From: Sphingobacteriaceae bacterium
Lineage (GTDB): Bacteria > Bacteroidota > Bacteroidia > Sphingobacteriales > Sphingobacteriaceae
Assembly (NCBI GenBank): GCA_903642215.1
Contig: CAHJWG010000001.1
Span: 620,001 to 684,000 of the forward strand
Direction: 5' to 3'
DNA length: 64,000 nt
The notes under the pieces were generated by a model. The model worked only from the letters and a program-made list of their open reading frames with translations. It was not told the origin of the DNA and did no database searches. Position numbers and translations under genes: made by a program. Below, one piece after another: positions 35,833 through 43,992 of this stretch (its first letter is position 1; each line of letters opens with the position of its first letter).

Positions 35833-36966
35833 ATTGAGAGTAAATGGGAGCAAATAAAATTAGAAGAAATTGCTGTATTCTTAAAAAGGGGAAAGTCAAC
35901 CAAGTATGGTGATTCATCAATACAAATAATAAAATCAGGACAAGCAAGAGGTTATAAAGAATTTGATTTTCGAGAAAAACACTTTGTTGAAAATGGCTTT
36001 GAATTAGATGAAAGGCAACTTCAAAAAGGAGACATTTTGATTAATTCTTCCGGAGTTGGTACTGCTGGTCGGGTAACTTTATTTGATTTGGATGGAACTT
36101 TTGTTGTAGATAGTCATGTAACTATTCTTAGACTAAATTTTGATAAAGTTAATGCCGATTTTGTATTATATTGTTTAGCATCTATCGGATTTAAAAATCT
36201 TGAAGCATTGGCTATGGGTCAGAGTGGACAAATTGAATTGACTATACCCACAATTCAGAACATTAAAATCCCTCTTCCACCAAAAAATATTCAAGATAAA
36301 ATAGTTGCTGAAATAGAATTGCTTGAAAATGGCAGACATAAAGTTGATAATAGTATAGAGTTTTTAAAGAATTCTATTTCTAACTTAATGAACTTTGAGA
36401 ATGTAAAAAATCAAGAAAAGCTTGAAAAGTTGGCTGGCATGATTAGAAGAGGTAAATCAACTAAATATGGTAAATCTGAAATTCAAATAATTAAATCTGG
36501 CCAAGCAAGAGGAGTAGAGGAATTTGATTTTGCACAAAAGCATTATGTAGCTGAAGGATTCGTTTTAGATGAACGAAAATTAGAACGAGGTGATATTCTA
36601 ATAAACTCATCAGGAGTAGGTACAGCCGGAAGAGTAACACTATTCGATTTAGAAGGTGTTTTTGTTGTTGATAGTCATATAACAATTTTAAGATGTAATC
36701 TCCAATATGCTTTACCTAAGTTTATTTTACAAAGTTTAATAAAGCTTGGGTTTAAAAATATTGAAGCAATGGCTTTAGGGCAAAGTGGACAAATCGAATT
36801 ATCTATTACAACTATACAAAATATAAAGATTTCAGTTCCAACAATTGAAGAACAACAAACAATCGTCAACCAAATAGAAATCATCGAAAGTAAAATAGCA
36901 AAATTAGAACAAGAGCTATCCGAAATTCCGGTGCTAAAAGAAGCAGTGTTAAAAAAGTATTTGTAA
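35833..36966 (+). CDS. Restriction-modification specificity subunit (HsdS-like) with twin recognition domains
   Basis: About 377 residues from a non-standard ATT at 35833 (ESKWEQIKLEEIAVFLKRG). There is no ATG, GTG or TTG in frame near the true N-terminus; the next ATG (36037) would delete half of the first recognition domain. The frame is -1 relative to the methylase and continues back through its A9 run. It has two target-recognition units: GKSTKYG, IQIIKSGQARG, GDILINSSGVGTAGRVTLFDL, VVDSH, TILR and GQSGQIEL occur in both halves. Each is followed by a helical spacer. Near-identical TRDs predict a symmetric bipartite target. Confidence 0.82.
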   Translation: MESKWEQIKLEEIAVFLKRGKSTKYGDSSIQIIKSGQARGYKEFDFREKHFVENGFELDERQLQKGDILINSSGVGTAGRVTLFDLDGTFVVDSHVTILRLNFDKVNADFVLYCLASIGFKNLEALAMGQSGQIELTIPTIQNIKIPLPPKNIQDKIVAEIELLENGRHKVDNSIEFLKNSISNLMNFENVKNQEKLEKLAGMIRRGKSTKYGKSEIQIIKSGQARGVEEFDFAQKHYVAEGFVLDERKLERGDILINSSGVGTAGRVTLFDLEGVFVVDSHITILRCNLQYALPKFILQSLIKLGFKNIEAMALGQSGQIELSITTIQNIKISVPTIEEQQTIVNQIEIIESKIAKLEQELSEIPVLKEAVLKKYL

Positions 36967-37028
36967 GCTGATTGAGTGTATGCTAACTGAACAATTGCAG
37001 TTAATAAATTTTAGTTACTTTAGTGTTA

Positions 37029-37040
37029 TAAAAGAAGCAT
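37029..37040 (+). repeat. Dispersed motif between specificity gene and oxidoreductase genes
   Basis: TAAAAGAAGCAT in the 134-nt spacer; first exact copy after a gap from 31.8 kb. Confidence 0.85.
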
Positions 37041-37100
37041 ACATATCATAATTAACTGCAGTCTTATCGCAGCTTCATGTTTCAACATAAAAATTACAGT

Positions 37101-37736
37101 ATGTCCAAGAAAAATCAGGATACATCAAACGAAAATATCTCTAATGCAACGCGGCGCGGTTTCTTAAAGCAATCTTCGCTGTTAACCGCTTTGGCTTTGG
37201 CACCTGCAACGGTTGTGAAAGCGGCGGAAAACCAGTGGGACGAAAAGCTGGCCGATGTTTTTGAGAAAATGCCGGTTACGCTGGATGTAAATGGCGTAAA
37301 ACACAGTTTGCAGATTGAACCACGCGTAACGCTCTTAGATACGTTGCGCGAGTAGTTGAATTTAACCGGATCAAAAAAAGGTTGCGACCGCGGGCAATGT
37401 GGTGCGTGCACAGTGCATATTGATGGCGTGCGTGTAAATTCCTGTCTGAGTTTGGCCATAGCAAATCAGGGTAAAAAAATTACCACAATTGAAGGTTTGG
37501 CCAGCGGCGATGATTTGCATCCGATGCAGGAAGCGTTTATCAAGCATGATGGTTTCCAGTGCGGCTATTGCACTTCGGGCCAGATCATGTCTGGCGTGGC
37601 GTTGATTAAAGAAGGTCATGCCAATTCTGAAGTGGAAATACGCGAATATATGAGTGGAAATATTTGCCGTTGCGGTGCTTACCCCAACATTGTAAATGCG
37701 ATACAGGACGTTAAAAATGGAGGGCAACAATCATGA
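37101..37736 (+). pseudogene. paoA: 2Fe-2S subunit of a periplasmic aldehyde oxidoreductase, interrupted by an amber codon
   Basis: Without the stop it is a 211-residue YagT/PaoA-type subunit. A Tat signal (RRGFLKQSS, Arg 18-19) and the first part of the ferredoxin fold end with TLLDTLRE, then TAG at 37353-37355. The same frame continues with LNLTGSKKGCDRGQCGACTV and all cluster cysteines, including GNICRCGAY. Family members usually have Q or H at the TAG position, so a CAG-to-TAG change is likely. TTG follows at once and could restart translation, but that product would lack the Tat signal. The other two subunits are intact. Confidence 0.85.
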
Positions 37737-38722
37737 ACCAGTTTCAATATTCCAGGCCGGCTGATGCTTCGGTAGCGATAAAAACTTTATCCAAAGATCA
37801 GAACGCGTACTTTTTGGCCGGCGGCACCAACCTGATCGATATGATGAAAATGGGTTTGGTTTCTCCGCAGAAATTGGTAGATATCAATAATTTGCCGCTA
37901 AAAACAGTATCCGAAATTCCGGGCGGTTTACGCATCGGTGCGTTGGTAAGCAACACCAATCTGGCCGAACATCCGCTGATTAAACAAAAATATCCGCTGC
38001 TTTCATTGGCAATTAATGCCGGTGCATCGCCCCAACTGCGCAACATGGCTACGCTGGGCGGCAACATGATGCAGCGTACCCGTTGTCCGTATTTTTTCGA
38101 TTTAACGATGCCTTGCAACAAGCGCGTTCCGGGCAGCGGCTGTAGTGCTTTGGGCGGCTATAACCGAATGCACGCTATTTTTGGGGCGAGCGATAAATGC
38201 ATCGCCGTAAACCCAAGCGATATGAACGTGGCGATGGTTGCTTTGGATGCCACCGTGCATATCAGCGGGGCAAAAGGCAGTCGTACGATGAAGTTTGCTG
38301 ATTTCCACCGTTTGCCGGGCGATCATCCGGAACTGGATAATAATCTGAAAAAAGGAGAACTGATTACGGCGGTGGATTTGCCCGAGCCGCGTTTCAGCAA
38401 AAACGTACATTATGTAAAAATCCGCGACCGTGCATCTTACGCTTTTGCACTGGTTTCGGCGGCAGTAGCTTTGGAGATCGAAAATGATACGATAAAAGAA
38501 GCACGGCTGGCGATGGGCGGCGTGGCGCATAAACCCTGGCGGTTAACTGCGGTAGAAATGTTTTTGAAGGGAAAACCGGCAAACGAAGCAGTTTTTAAGC
38601 AAGCCGCACAGTTGGTTAGCAACGGCGCAAAAGCTTACGAATACAATAAATTTAAGCTGAAAATGGCACCCAATGCGGTTTTACAGGGATTAAAAGTAGC
38701 ATCCGGACTGGCATCTGCATAA
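37733..38722 (+). CDS. paoB: FAD-binding subunit of aldehyde oxidoreductase (YagS/PaoB type)
   Basis: A 329-residue FAD_binding_5/CO_deh_flav_C protein. FAD-binding motifs are FLAGGTNLIDMMKMG and RNMATLGGNMMQRTRCPYF. A cysteine cluster near 115-160 (RCPYFFDLTMPC, GSGC, DKC) fits the additional 4Fe-4S site of PaoB. Its start overlaps the interrupted small-subunit gene by 4 nt (ATGA), so loss of translation there might reduce its expression. Confidence 0.92.
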   Translation: MNQFQYSRPADASVAIKTLSKDQNAYFLAGGTNLIDMMKMGLVSPQKLVDINNLPLKTVSEIPGGLRIGALVSNTNLAEHPLIKQKYPLLSLAINAGASPQLRNMATLGGNMMQRTRCPYFFDLTMPCNKRVPGSGCSALGGYNRMHAIFGASDKCIAVNPSDMNVAMVALDATVHISGAKGSRTMKFADFHRLPGDHPELDNNLKKGELITAVDLPEPRFSKNVHYVKIRDRASYAFALVSAAVALEIENDTIKEARLAMGGVAHKPWRLTAVEMFLKGKPANEAVFKQAAQLVSNGAKAYEYNKFKLKMAPNAVLQGLKVASGLASA

Positions 38723-38740
38723 TTATCTATTTAAAATTTT

Positions 38741-40873
38741 ATGATGAAGAAAGATACGATAGGCGACCCGATGAGCCGTGTGGACGGCAGGCTGAAAGTT
38801 ACCGGCGGTGCAACTTATTCCGGCGAGTACAAAGTTGCCGGTTTAACTTACGGCGTGTTGGTGCCAGCTACGATTACAGCGGGAACCATCACGGCCATAG
38901 ATACCAAAGCTGCCGAGCGTGCGCCGGGCGTTTTAAAAGTGATTACTTCTTTTAACGCCCTAAAATTGCCTGGTTATCAGCCAACTGCAGAAAAACCTGT
39001 AAAAGGTTTGAAGCTGTTTAATGATGATAAAGTTTATTTTAATGGTCAGCCGATTGCGCTGGTTGTGGCTGATACTTTTGAACGGGCAACTTACGCGGCA
39101 ACGCTGGTAAAGGCAACGTATCAGACTGCTCCTTTTGAAACGGATTTCCATAAAAACCTGGATAAAAGCATTGTTCCGCAGGGCGGCCGTTATAAAGATT
39201 ACGTTCGGGGCGAAGCAGATGCGTATAAAAATGCACCTGTAAAAGTTGAACAGCAATATCTGCTGCCATCCGAAATGCACAACCCGATGGAACTGCATGT
39301 AACCACCGCTTTTTGGGATGGAGATAAAGTAACCATCTATACTAAATCGCAGGGCGTAAAAGGTTCACAGCGATCTTTTGCTGCGGCTTTTGGTATTCCT
39401 TTGGAAAATGTACAGATCAATTCGCGCTTTGTTGGCGGTGCGTTCGGCTCGTCTTTACGTACCTGGCCACACGAAATCGCGACTGCACAAGCGGCTAAAA
39501 TGCTGGGCAAGCCGGTAAAACTCACCCTAACGCGCGAACAGATGTTTACGCTGGTTGGCTACCGGCCGTTAACTATCCAAAAAATTGGTTTAGGTGCCAC
39601 GCCGGATGGAAAGTTGGTTGGCATCACCCACGAATCTTACTCGCAATCTGCTGTTTACGAAGAATTTACAGAGAACTCGGTTAACGTTTCTCGCTTTTTA
39701 TATGCCAGTCCGAATGCCAACACGCGTTACAAAATCGTCCCGTTAAATGTTGGCGTACCGGCACCCATGCGTGGCCCCGGCGAGGCAACCGGTTCATTTG
39801 CGCTGGAATCTGCTTTGGATGAGCTTTCTTATCTGCTTAAAATGGATCCGATCCAGCTTCGCCTGAATAATTATGCGGATATGGATCCGGAACGAAACCT
39901 GCCGTGGTCAAGCAAGTATTTAAAAGAATGTTATCAGCGTGGTGCCGAAAAAATTGGCTGGGCAAACCGTAAATCAGAACCAGCAACAAATAAAGATGGC
40001 GACTGGCTGGTTGGTTATGGCATTGGCTGCGGTGCTTTTGGTGCGTATCGATCAGCCTCACAAGCAAAACTGACTTTAACGCCGGATGGTAAAATCAATA
40101 TCAAAAGTGCCACAAGTGATATCGGCCCCGGCACGGCAACAGCCATGGTGCTGATTGCTGCGGATGTTTTAAATATGCCTGCGGAGAAAATTACGTTTGA
40201 GCTGGGAAATTCTGCCTTCCCGATGGCGCCAACGCAAGGCGGATCGGCAACGGTTTCTTCGGTTGGTTCTGCCGTGCATGATGTTTGCTTGGCGTTTAAA
40301 AACAAGATGCTTCTTTTAGCAGGCAAAAATCAGAATAGCGATGAGCAATTGGATTATGCAGCTGTTTTGAAAGCTGCTAATTTGCCTTTATTGGAAATCA
40401 CGCAGGAATCAAAAGGTGATGAAACGGCGCAAAAATATTCCATGTACTCCTTTTCCTCACATTTTGCGCAGGTTTACGTGCATCCTTTGACGGGAATGAT
40501 TAAGGTGAAGAAAGTAGTGGCCGTAGTTGATGCCGGCAAAATTGTGAACCTAAAAACAGCATCCAGCCAGATGATTGGCGGTGCCGTTGGCGGCATTGGT
40601 ATGGCCATGACGGAGGAAGCGGTGATGGATGATCGTTTTGGCAAATTGGCAAACGGAAACTTTGCCGATTACCACGTGCCGGTTCAAGCAGATATTCCGC
40701 AGATTGATGCCATTTTTATTGATAAACCAGATCCGATTATTAATCCAATCGGCACCAAAGGAATCGGAGAAATTTCCTTGATCGGCGTAGCCGCGGCTAT
40801 TGCTAATGCAGTTTACAACGCAACAGGCAAACGCATCCGTGAACTGCCGATTACACCGGATAAACTGATCTGA
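38741..40873 (+). CDS. paoC: Molybdenum-binding subunit of aldehyde oxidoreductase (YagR/PaoC type)
   Basis: A 710-residue xanthine-oxidase-family catalytic subunit. Moco-binding features are FVGGAFGSS, PAPMRGPGEATGSFALESALDELS and the C-terminal active-site Glu in GTKGIGEISLIG. In E. coli PaoABC the complex is exported with the Tat signal of the small subunit; here that signal is cut off by an amber codon. Motif copies at 40307-40318 and 40551-40562. Confidence 0.95.
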   Translation: MMKKDTIGDPMSRVDGRLKVTGGATYSGEYKVAGLTYGVLVPATITAGTITAIDTKAAERAPGVLKVITSFNALKLPGYQPTAEKPVKGLKLFNDDKVYFNGQPIALVVADTFERATYAATLVKATYQTAPFETDFHKNLDKSIVPQGGRYKDYVRGEADAYKNAPVKVEQQYLLPSEMHNPMELHVTTAFWDGDKVTIYTKSQGVKGSQRSFAAAFGIPLENVQINSRFVGGAFGSSLRTWPHEIATAQAAKMLGKPVKLTLTREQMFTLVGYRPLTIQKIGLGATPDGKLVGITHESYSQSAVYEEFTENSVNVSRFLYASPNANTRYKIVPLNVGVPAPMRGPGEATGSFALESALDELSYLLKMDPIQLRLNNYADMDPERNLPWSSKYLKECYQRGAEKIGWANRKSEPATNKDGDWLVGYGIGCGAFGAYRSASQAKLTLTPDGKINIKSATSDIGPGTATAMVLIAADVLNMPAEKITFELGNSAFPMAPTQGGSATVSSVGSAVHDVCLAFKNKMLLLAGKNQNSDEQLDYAAVLKAANLPLLEITQESKGDETAQKYSMYSFSSHFAQVYVHPLTGMIKVKKVVAVVDAGKIVNLKTASSQMIGGAVGGIGMAMTEEAVMDDRFGKLANGNFADYHVPVQADIPQIDAIFIDKPDPIINPIGTKGIGEISLIGVAAAIANAVYNATGKRIRELPITPDKLI

Positions 40874-40880
40874 TTTTAAC

Positions 40881-40892
40881 ATGCTTCTTTTA
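40881..40892 (-). repeat. Dispersed motif directly after paoC
   Basis: ATGCTTCTTTTAGCAGGTAA. A nearly identical stretch (ATGCTTCTTTTAGCAGGCAA) lies inside paoC at 40307. Confidence 0.85.
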
Positions 40893-40904
40893 GCAGGTAA
40901 AATT

Positions 40905-40912
40905 TATATTTG
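40905..40912 (+). promoter_or_regulatory. -7 box of the tRNA-Arg promoter
   Basis: TATATTTG fits TAnnTTTG, 51 nt upstream of the tRNA. The -33 position is occupied by a dispersed-motif copy (40881-40892). Confidence 0.5.
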
Positions 40913-40963
40913 CAAAGAAATCAGCATAAATATGTTTTAATTAAGCTGATAGCTGTAAACACT

Positions 40964-41035
40964 GGCCCCGTAGTTCAACGGATAGAATAGGCGTTTCCTA
41001 AACTCTAGATATGGGTTCGATTCCCGTCGGGGCCA
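40964..41035 (+). tRNA. tRNA-Arg (anticodon CCT)
   Basis: Cloverleaf with acceptor GGCCCCG/CGGGGCC, anticodon loop TTCCTAA giving CCT, and T-loop TTCGATT. Discriminator A; CCA is not encoded. The anticodon stem has one mismatch. It decodes AGG. Confidence 0.9.
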
Positions 41036-41041
41036 CTTCAT

Positions 41042-41077
41042 GGGAAAGGAGCGATAACCTCGCATCTTTCCCTTTTT
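41042..41077 (+). terminator. Terminator of tRNA-Arg
   Basis: GGGAAAG and CTTTCCC form the stem with an inner GCGA/TCGC pair, followed by TTTTT. The remaining spacer to 41290 shows no gene. Confidence 0.8.
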
Positions 41078-41290
41078 CATTTTTCCGTAAACATTTGTAA
41101 ATATGATGTATTAAATGCGCGGCTTCGTTCAATATCATATCCATCGAAATGCAGCTTTTTTAAAAAATTGAACCCGACACGTTCTTTTTATAAGTACATC
41201 GCCGTTTAAATAAACCTTTTTAAGCCTGAAAGCTAAATTTACCGAATCACTAATTATTGTACATCGTTCGTCAATATAAGTAAGCCCGTA

Positions 41291-42007
41291 ATGAATAACA
41301 ATGAGACTAAAAGAATAGCAAGGTTAACGGCAATTTTAACACAACTGCAATCTAAAAGAATTGTAACTTCAACAACCCTTGCTGAAAAATTCGGAGTAAG
41401 TACCAGAACAATTTACAGAGATATAAAAGTTTTGGAACATGCGGGTGTTCCTATATACACAGCGGATGGAAAAGGATATTCCTTGGCGGATGGCTACCGG
41501 ATTCCGCCTATTATGTTTACCGAAGAGGAGGCCGGTGCTTTAATAACAATCGAGCAGGTAGTTTTAACAAATAGCGACAGTTCGCTGATTTCCGCCTATT
41601 CCAAGGCGATCGATAAAATAAAAGCTGTTTTACTTTACGCAACTAAAGGTAAAATTGAATTATTGGCGAACAGGATCGTGATCAGTCCTGCCTGGCCCAA
41701 GGATGTGAAAAGCAATTCGTTAACAATAATTCAGCAGGCATTAACATCGTTTAAAGTTTTAAATATTACCTACAGATCTACTTATAAAAATGAAACAACA
41801 GAAAGAAACATTGAGCCGTTCGCGCTGTATTATACGCTGCATGAAAACTGGTCGCTTATTGCCTATTGCAGGTTAAGAAATGAGTACCGGATGTTTAATT
41901 TAGACAGAATAGCTGCTATCGTTAAGCTCGATATCAATTTTAAACCTCACGAAATAACACTTGCATCTTACTTAAAAGATAAAGAAAAAAACTTCAGACA
42001 CCCCTGA
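41291..42007 (+). CDS. WYL-domain (YafY-like) transcriptional regulator
   Basis: A 238-residue regulator with an N-terminal HTH_11 domain (LAEKFGVSTRTIYRDIKVLEHAGVPIY) and a C-terminal WYL-type domain (NIEPFALYYTLHENWSLIAYCRLRNEYRMFNLDRI). WYL domains sense nucleic-acid or small-molecule ligands. The VOC gene 56 nt downstream is a probable target or operon partner. Confidence 0.92.
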   Translation: MNNNETKRIARLTAILTQLQSKRIVTSTTLAEKFGVSTRTIYRDIKVLEHAGVPIYTADGKGYSLADGYRIPPIMFTEEEAGALITIEQVVLTNSDSSLISAYSKAIDKIKAVLLYATKGKIELLANRIVISPAWPKDVKSNSLTIIQQALTSFKVLNITYRSTYKNETTERNIEPFALYYTLHENWSLIAYCRLRNEYRMFNLDRIAAIVKLDINFKPHEITLASYLKDKEKNFRHP

Positions 42008-42063
42008 CATACTGTTGTCATTAAGCCATTCTAAATTTGCTTAAACAAGTAAACGGCAATATC

Positions 42064-42459
42064 ATGAAATTAACATCTTTAAGAATTATAACCGCTAATA
42101 TTAAACCTTTAGTCCAGTTTTTTGAAAAAGTAACCGATTCGCCTGCTATATGGTACACGGAAGATTTTGCTGAATTAATCTCCGGCACAGGTACTTTGGC
42201 CATTGGAAGCACTCGAACAATGAGTTTATTCGGTGAAGGGTTGATAACACCGGCGAGTAACCAAAGCGTCATCATCGAATTTCTTGTGGCAAACGTAGAT
42301 GATGAATTTGAAAGAATTAAAAATCATGTTCATGATATCGTTCAGGTTCCAACAACAATGCCGTGGGGTAACCGTTCACTACTGTTTCGTGACCCGGATG
42401 GTAATTTAATCAATTTTTTTACTCCAGTTAGTGCCGAAGCTATCAAAAAGTTTAGTTAA
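42064..42459 (+). CDS. VOC/glyoxalase-family protein
   Basis: A 131-residue vicinal-oxygen-chelate fold protein: LRIITANIKPLVQFFEKVTDS at the N-terminus and WGNRSLLFRDPDGNLINFFTPV at the C-terminus. The start at 42064 (MKLTSLRI) fits the domain. The reaction is unknown. Placed behind a WYL regulator. Confidence 0.88.
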   Translation: MKLTSLRIITANIKPLVQFFEKVTDSPAIWYTEDFAELISGTGTLAIGSTRTMSLFGEGLITPASNQSVIIEFLVANVDDEFERIKNHVHDIVQVPTTMPWGNRSLLFRDPDGNLINFFTPVSAEAIKKFS

Positions 42460-42560
42460 TCAACAGAAGCCGCCAATCATTGAGATCAATTAACATCTGC
42501 AGTTTTTTATAAAATTAGCGGAAATTGGAGCCTTTGGAGCCACAAATTTTAACATCAAAA

Positions 42561-42603
42561 CAAACTAAATTCCTGCAATTTATAGTTGTAGGAATTTAGT
42601 TTG
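42561..42603. terminator. Bidirectional terminator between VOC and azoreductase genes
   Basis: 14-bp perfect stem, CAAACTAAATTCCT with AGGAATTTAGTTTG, and a 15-nt loop, followed by TTTT. The genes converge here. Confidence 0.85.
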
Positions 42604-42657
42604 TTTTAAGCTACTTTGGTTTAATTATTGCCATTCACCTTTTTACGGCAGCAATTA

Positions 42658-43254
42658 TTAAAGCTGTATAGCTGCTACTGCTTTTTCTAATGCTTGGTCT
42701 TTTAAATCCGGTACACTTACGCCTTCTACCCGGAAAGCGGCCAAATCTGTCATACCTAAAAATCCTAAAACAACTCTTAAATAGGGTTCTGTAAAATCGT
42801 AGGCTTTCATCGGCCCATCGCTATAAACACCGCCTGTAGAAATAGCCAGATAAACTTTTTTATTTTTTACCAAACCTTCAGGGCCGTTTTCTGCGTAACG
42901 AAAAGTTTTCCCGGCTCGTGCAATATGATCGATCCATGCTTTTAAAGTAGAATGGATACTAAAATTGTACATAGGCACACCAATTACAAGCACATCTGCA
43001 TCCATTATTTCTGTAATAGCATCATCAGAATGTTTAACGGCTTCTGTTAGTTCCGGCGTATGGCTTTCTTTAGGTGTAAAAAAGGAATTTAAATGTACTT
43101 CTTCCAAATGCGGGAAAGGCGTTTTTACCAAATTATGAACCTTTACGGTACTGTTTGGATTGGCTGCCTGTAATTTTTCTACAATAGCATTACCTAATTT
43201 GATGCTAAAAGAAGCTTCACTGCGTGGACTGGATATCAGATGTAAGATTTTCAT
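42658..43254 (-). CDS. azoR: FMN-dependent NADH:quinone/azo reductase
   Basis: A 198-residue flavodoxin-fold oxidoreductase: MKILHLISSPRSEASFSIKLG (phosphate-binding loop), GVPMYNFSIHSTLKAWIDHI (the FMN-binding MYNF motif) and AISTGGVYSDGP. It detoxifies quinones and azo compounds. Divergent from the HxlR gene, which is its likely regulator. Confidence 0.93.
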   Translation of the reverse strand: MKILHLISSPRSEASFSIKLGNAIVEKLQAANPNSTVKVHNLVKTPFPHLEEVHLNSFFTPKESHTPELTEAVKHSDDAITEIMDADVLVIGVPMYNFSIHSTLKAWIDHIARAGKTFRYAENGPEGLVKNKKVYLAISTGGVYSDGPMKAYDFTEPYLRVVLGFLGMTDLAAFRVEGVSVPDLKDQALEKAVAAIQL

Positions 43255-43292
43255 GATTACTCTTTATTTAAAGTTTATCCTGCAAAACTATT

Positions 43293-43300
43293 TATATTTG
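43293..43300 (+). promoter_or_regulatory. -7 box of the hxlR promoter
   Basis: TATATTTG fits TAnnTTTG. A start near 43307 would place the large palindrome at 43314-43355 within the 5' leader. Confidence 0.5.
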
Positions 43301-43313
43301 GTAGGTAAAAGAT

Positions 43314-43355
43314 ACTGCTATCCCAAAGGATACCGGTATCTTTTGGGATAGCAGT
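43314..43355. promoter_or_regulatory. 42-bp near-perfect palindrome in the azoR/hxlR divergent region
   Basis: ACTGCTATCCCAAAGGATAC and its mirror (CGGTATCTTTTGGGATAGCA plus GT) pair over 21 bp with a single mismatch. It ends 6 nt before the hxlR start codon. It could be an HxlR operator or an mRNA hairpin that occludes the start. Confidence 0.75.
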
Positions 43356-43361
43356 AAAGAA

Positions 43362-43751
43362 ATGATAAGTAAAAACCAGGATATACCTACACCGGAAGTT
43401 TGTACAGCTAACATTGCAGCCGTAAGGGATGCACTTTATGTACTTAACGGGAAATGGAAACTACCTCTAATCGTTACCCTTTTAAACGGAGCTAAAAGGT
43501 TTAAAGAAATACAGAGATCTTTGAATGAAATTACGCCAAAAGTGTTATCTAAAGAACTTAAAGAATTGGAGCTGAACGGATTTTTGGAAAGAAAAGTTTT
43601 TAACACTTTTCCGGTAAGCATTACCTATGAACTTACGCCGTACAGCGAATCTTTAGACGAGGTTATAGAATCTTTAAGATCATGGGGAGAGCAGCATAGG
43701 AAACACCTTGTTAAAGGCCGCCGGTTAGAAAGTGTATTGCAGGATCATTAA
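43362..43751 (+). CDS. HxlR-family transcriptional regulator
   Basis: A 129-residue winged-helix protein: VLNGKWKLPLIVTLLNGAKRFKEIQRSLNEITPKVLSKELKELELNGFLER. Cys14 in TPEVCTAN matches the redox-sensing N-terminal Cys of YodB/HypR-type members. Divergent from azoR with a long palindrome between them, so thiol- or quinone-responsive control of azoR is likely (inference). Confidence 0.93.
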   Translation: MISKNQDIPTPEVCTANIAAVRDALYVLNGKWKLPLIVTLLNGAKRFKEIQRSLNEITPKVLSKELKELELNGFLERKVFNTFPVSITYELTPYSESLDEVIESLRSWGEQHRKHLVKGRRLESVLQDH

Positions 43752-43841
43752 AATAAGCTCTGAGTTAAATTTTGGCGAATATAATTGTAGTTTTTAGCTT
43801 GTCTTTAGGTTAAGCATAAACAAGCTATGCGATAATTACGT

Positions 43842-43976
43842 ACGAAAAAGCAAATTTTTATCGTTTTCCTGCTACTTTCTTTATTTTCCGTCGCACAAAA
43901 ATTTACTTTTCAAGAAATAGGTAAAATTACTTCAACAAAAAAATTGATGTTAAAAGAAGTATCATGTTTGCGATAA
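43842..43976 (+). pseudogene. Relic of a small exported ORF with ACG in place of ATG
   Basis: In frame: ACG (43842), then KKQIFIVFLLLSLFSVAQKF, a clear signal peptide, and a stop after 44 codons. No standard start is in frame at the expected position. The last codons include a copy of the dispersed motif (43951-43962). Probably the remains of a secreted protein; alternatively chance. The rest of spacer 43752-43992 shows nothing. Confidence 0.35.
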
Positions 43977-43992
43977 GCAGAATTTAAGCTGA

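Noticed and set aside
36037-36966. Specificity gene starting at ATG 36037
   Set aside because: That start removes half of the first recognition domain, which is clearly encoded from about 35842 in the same frame.
40964-41290. tRNA-Arg as an integration site for an island
   Set aside because: No integrase, no duplicated tRNA 3' end and normal genes on both sides within the window.
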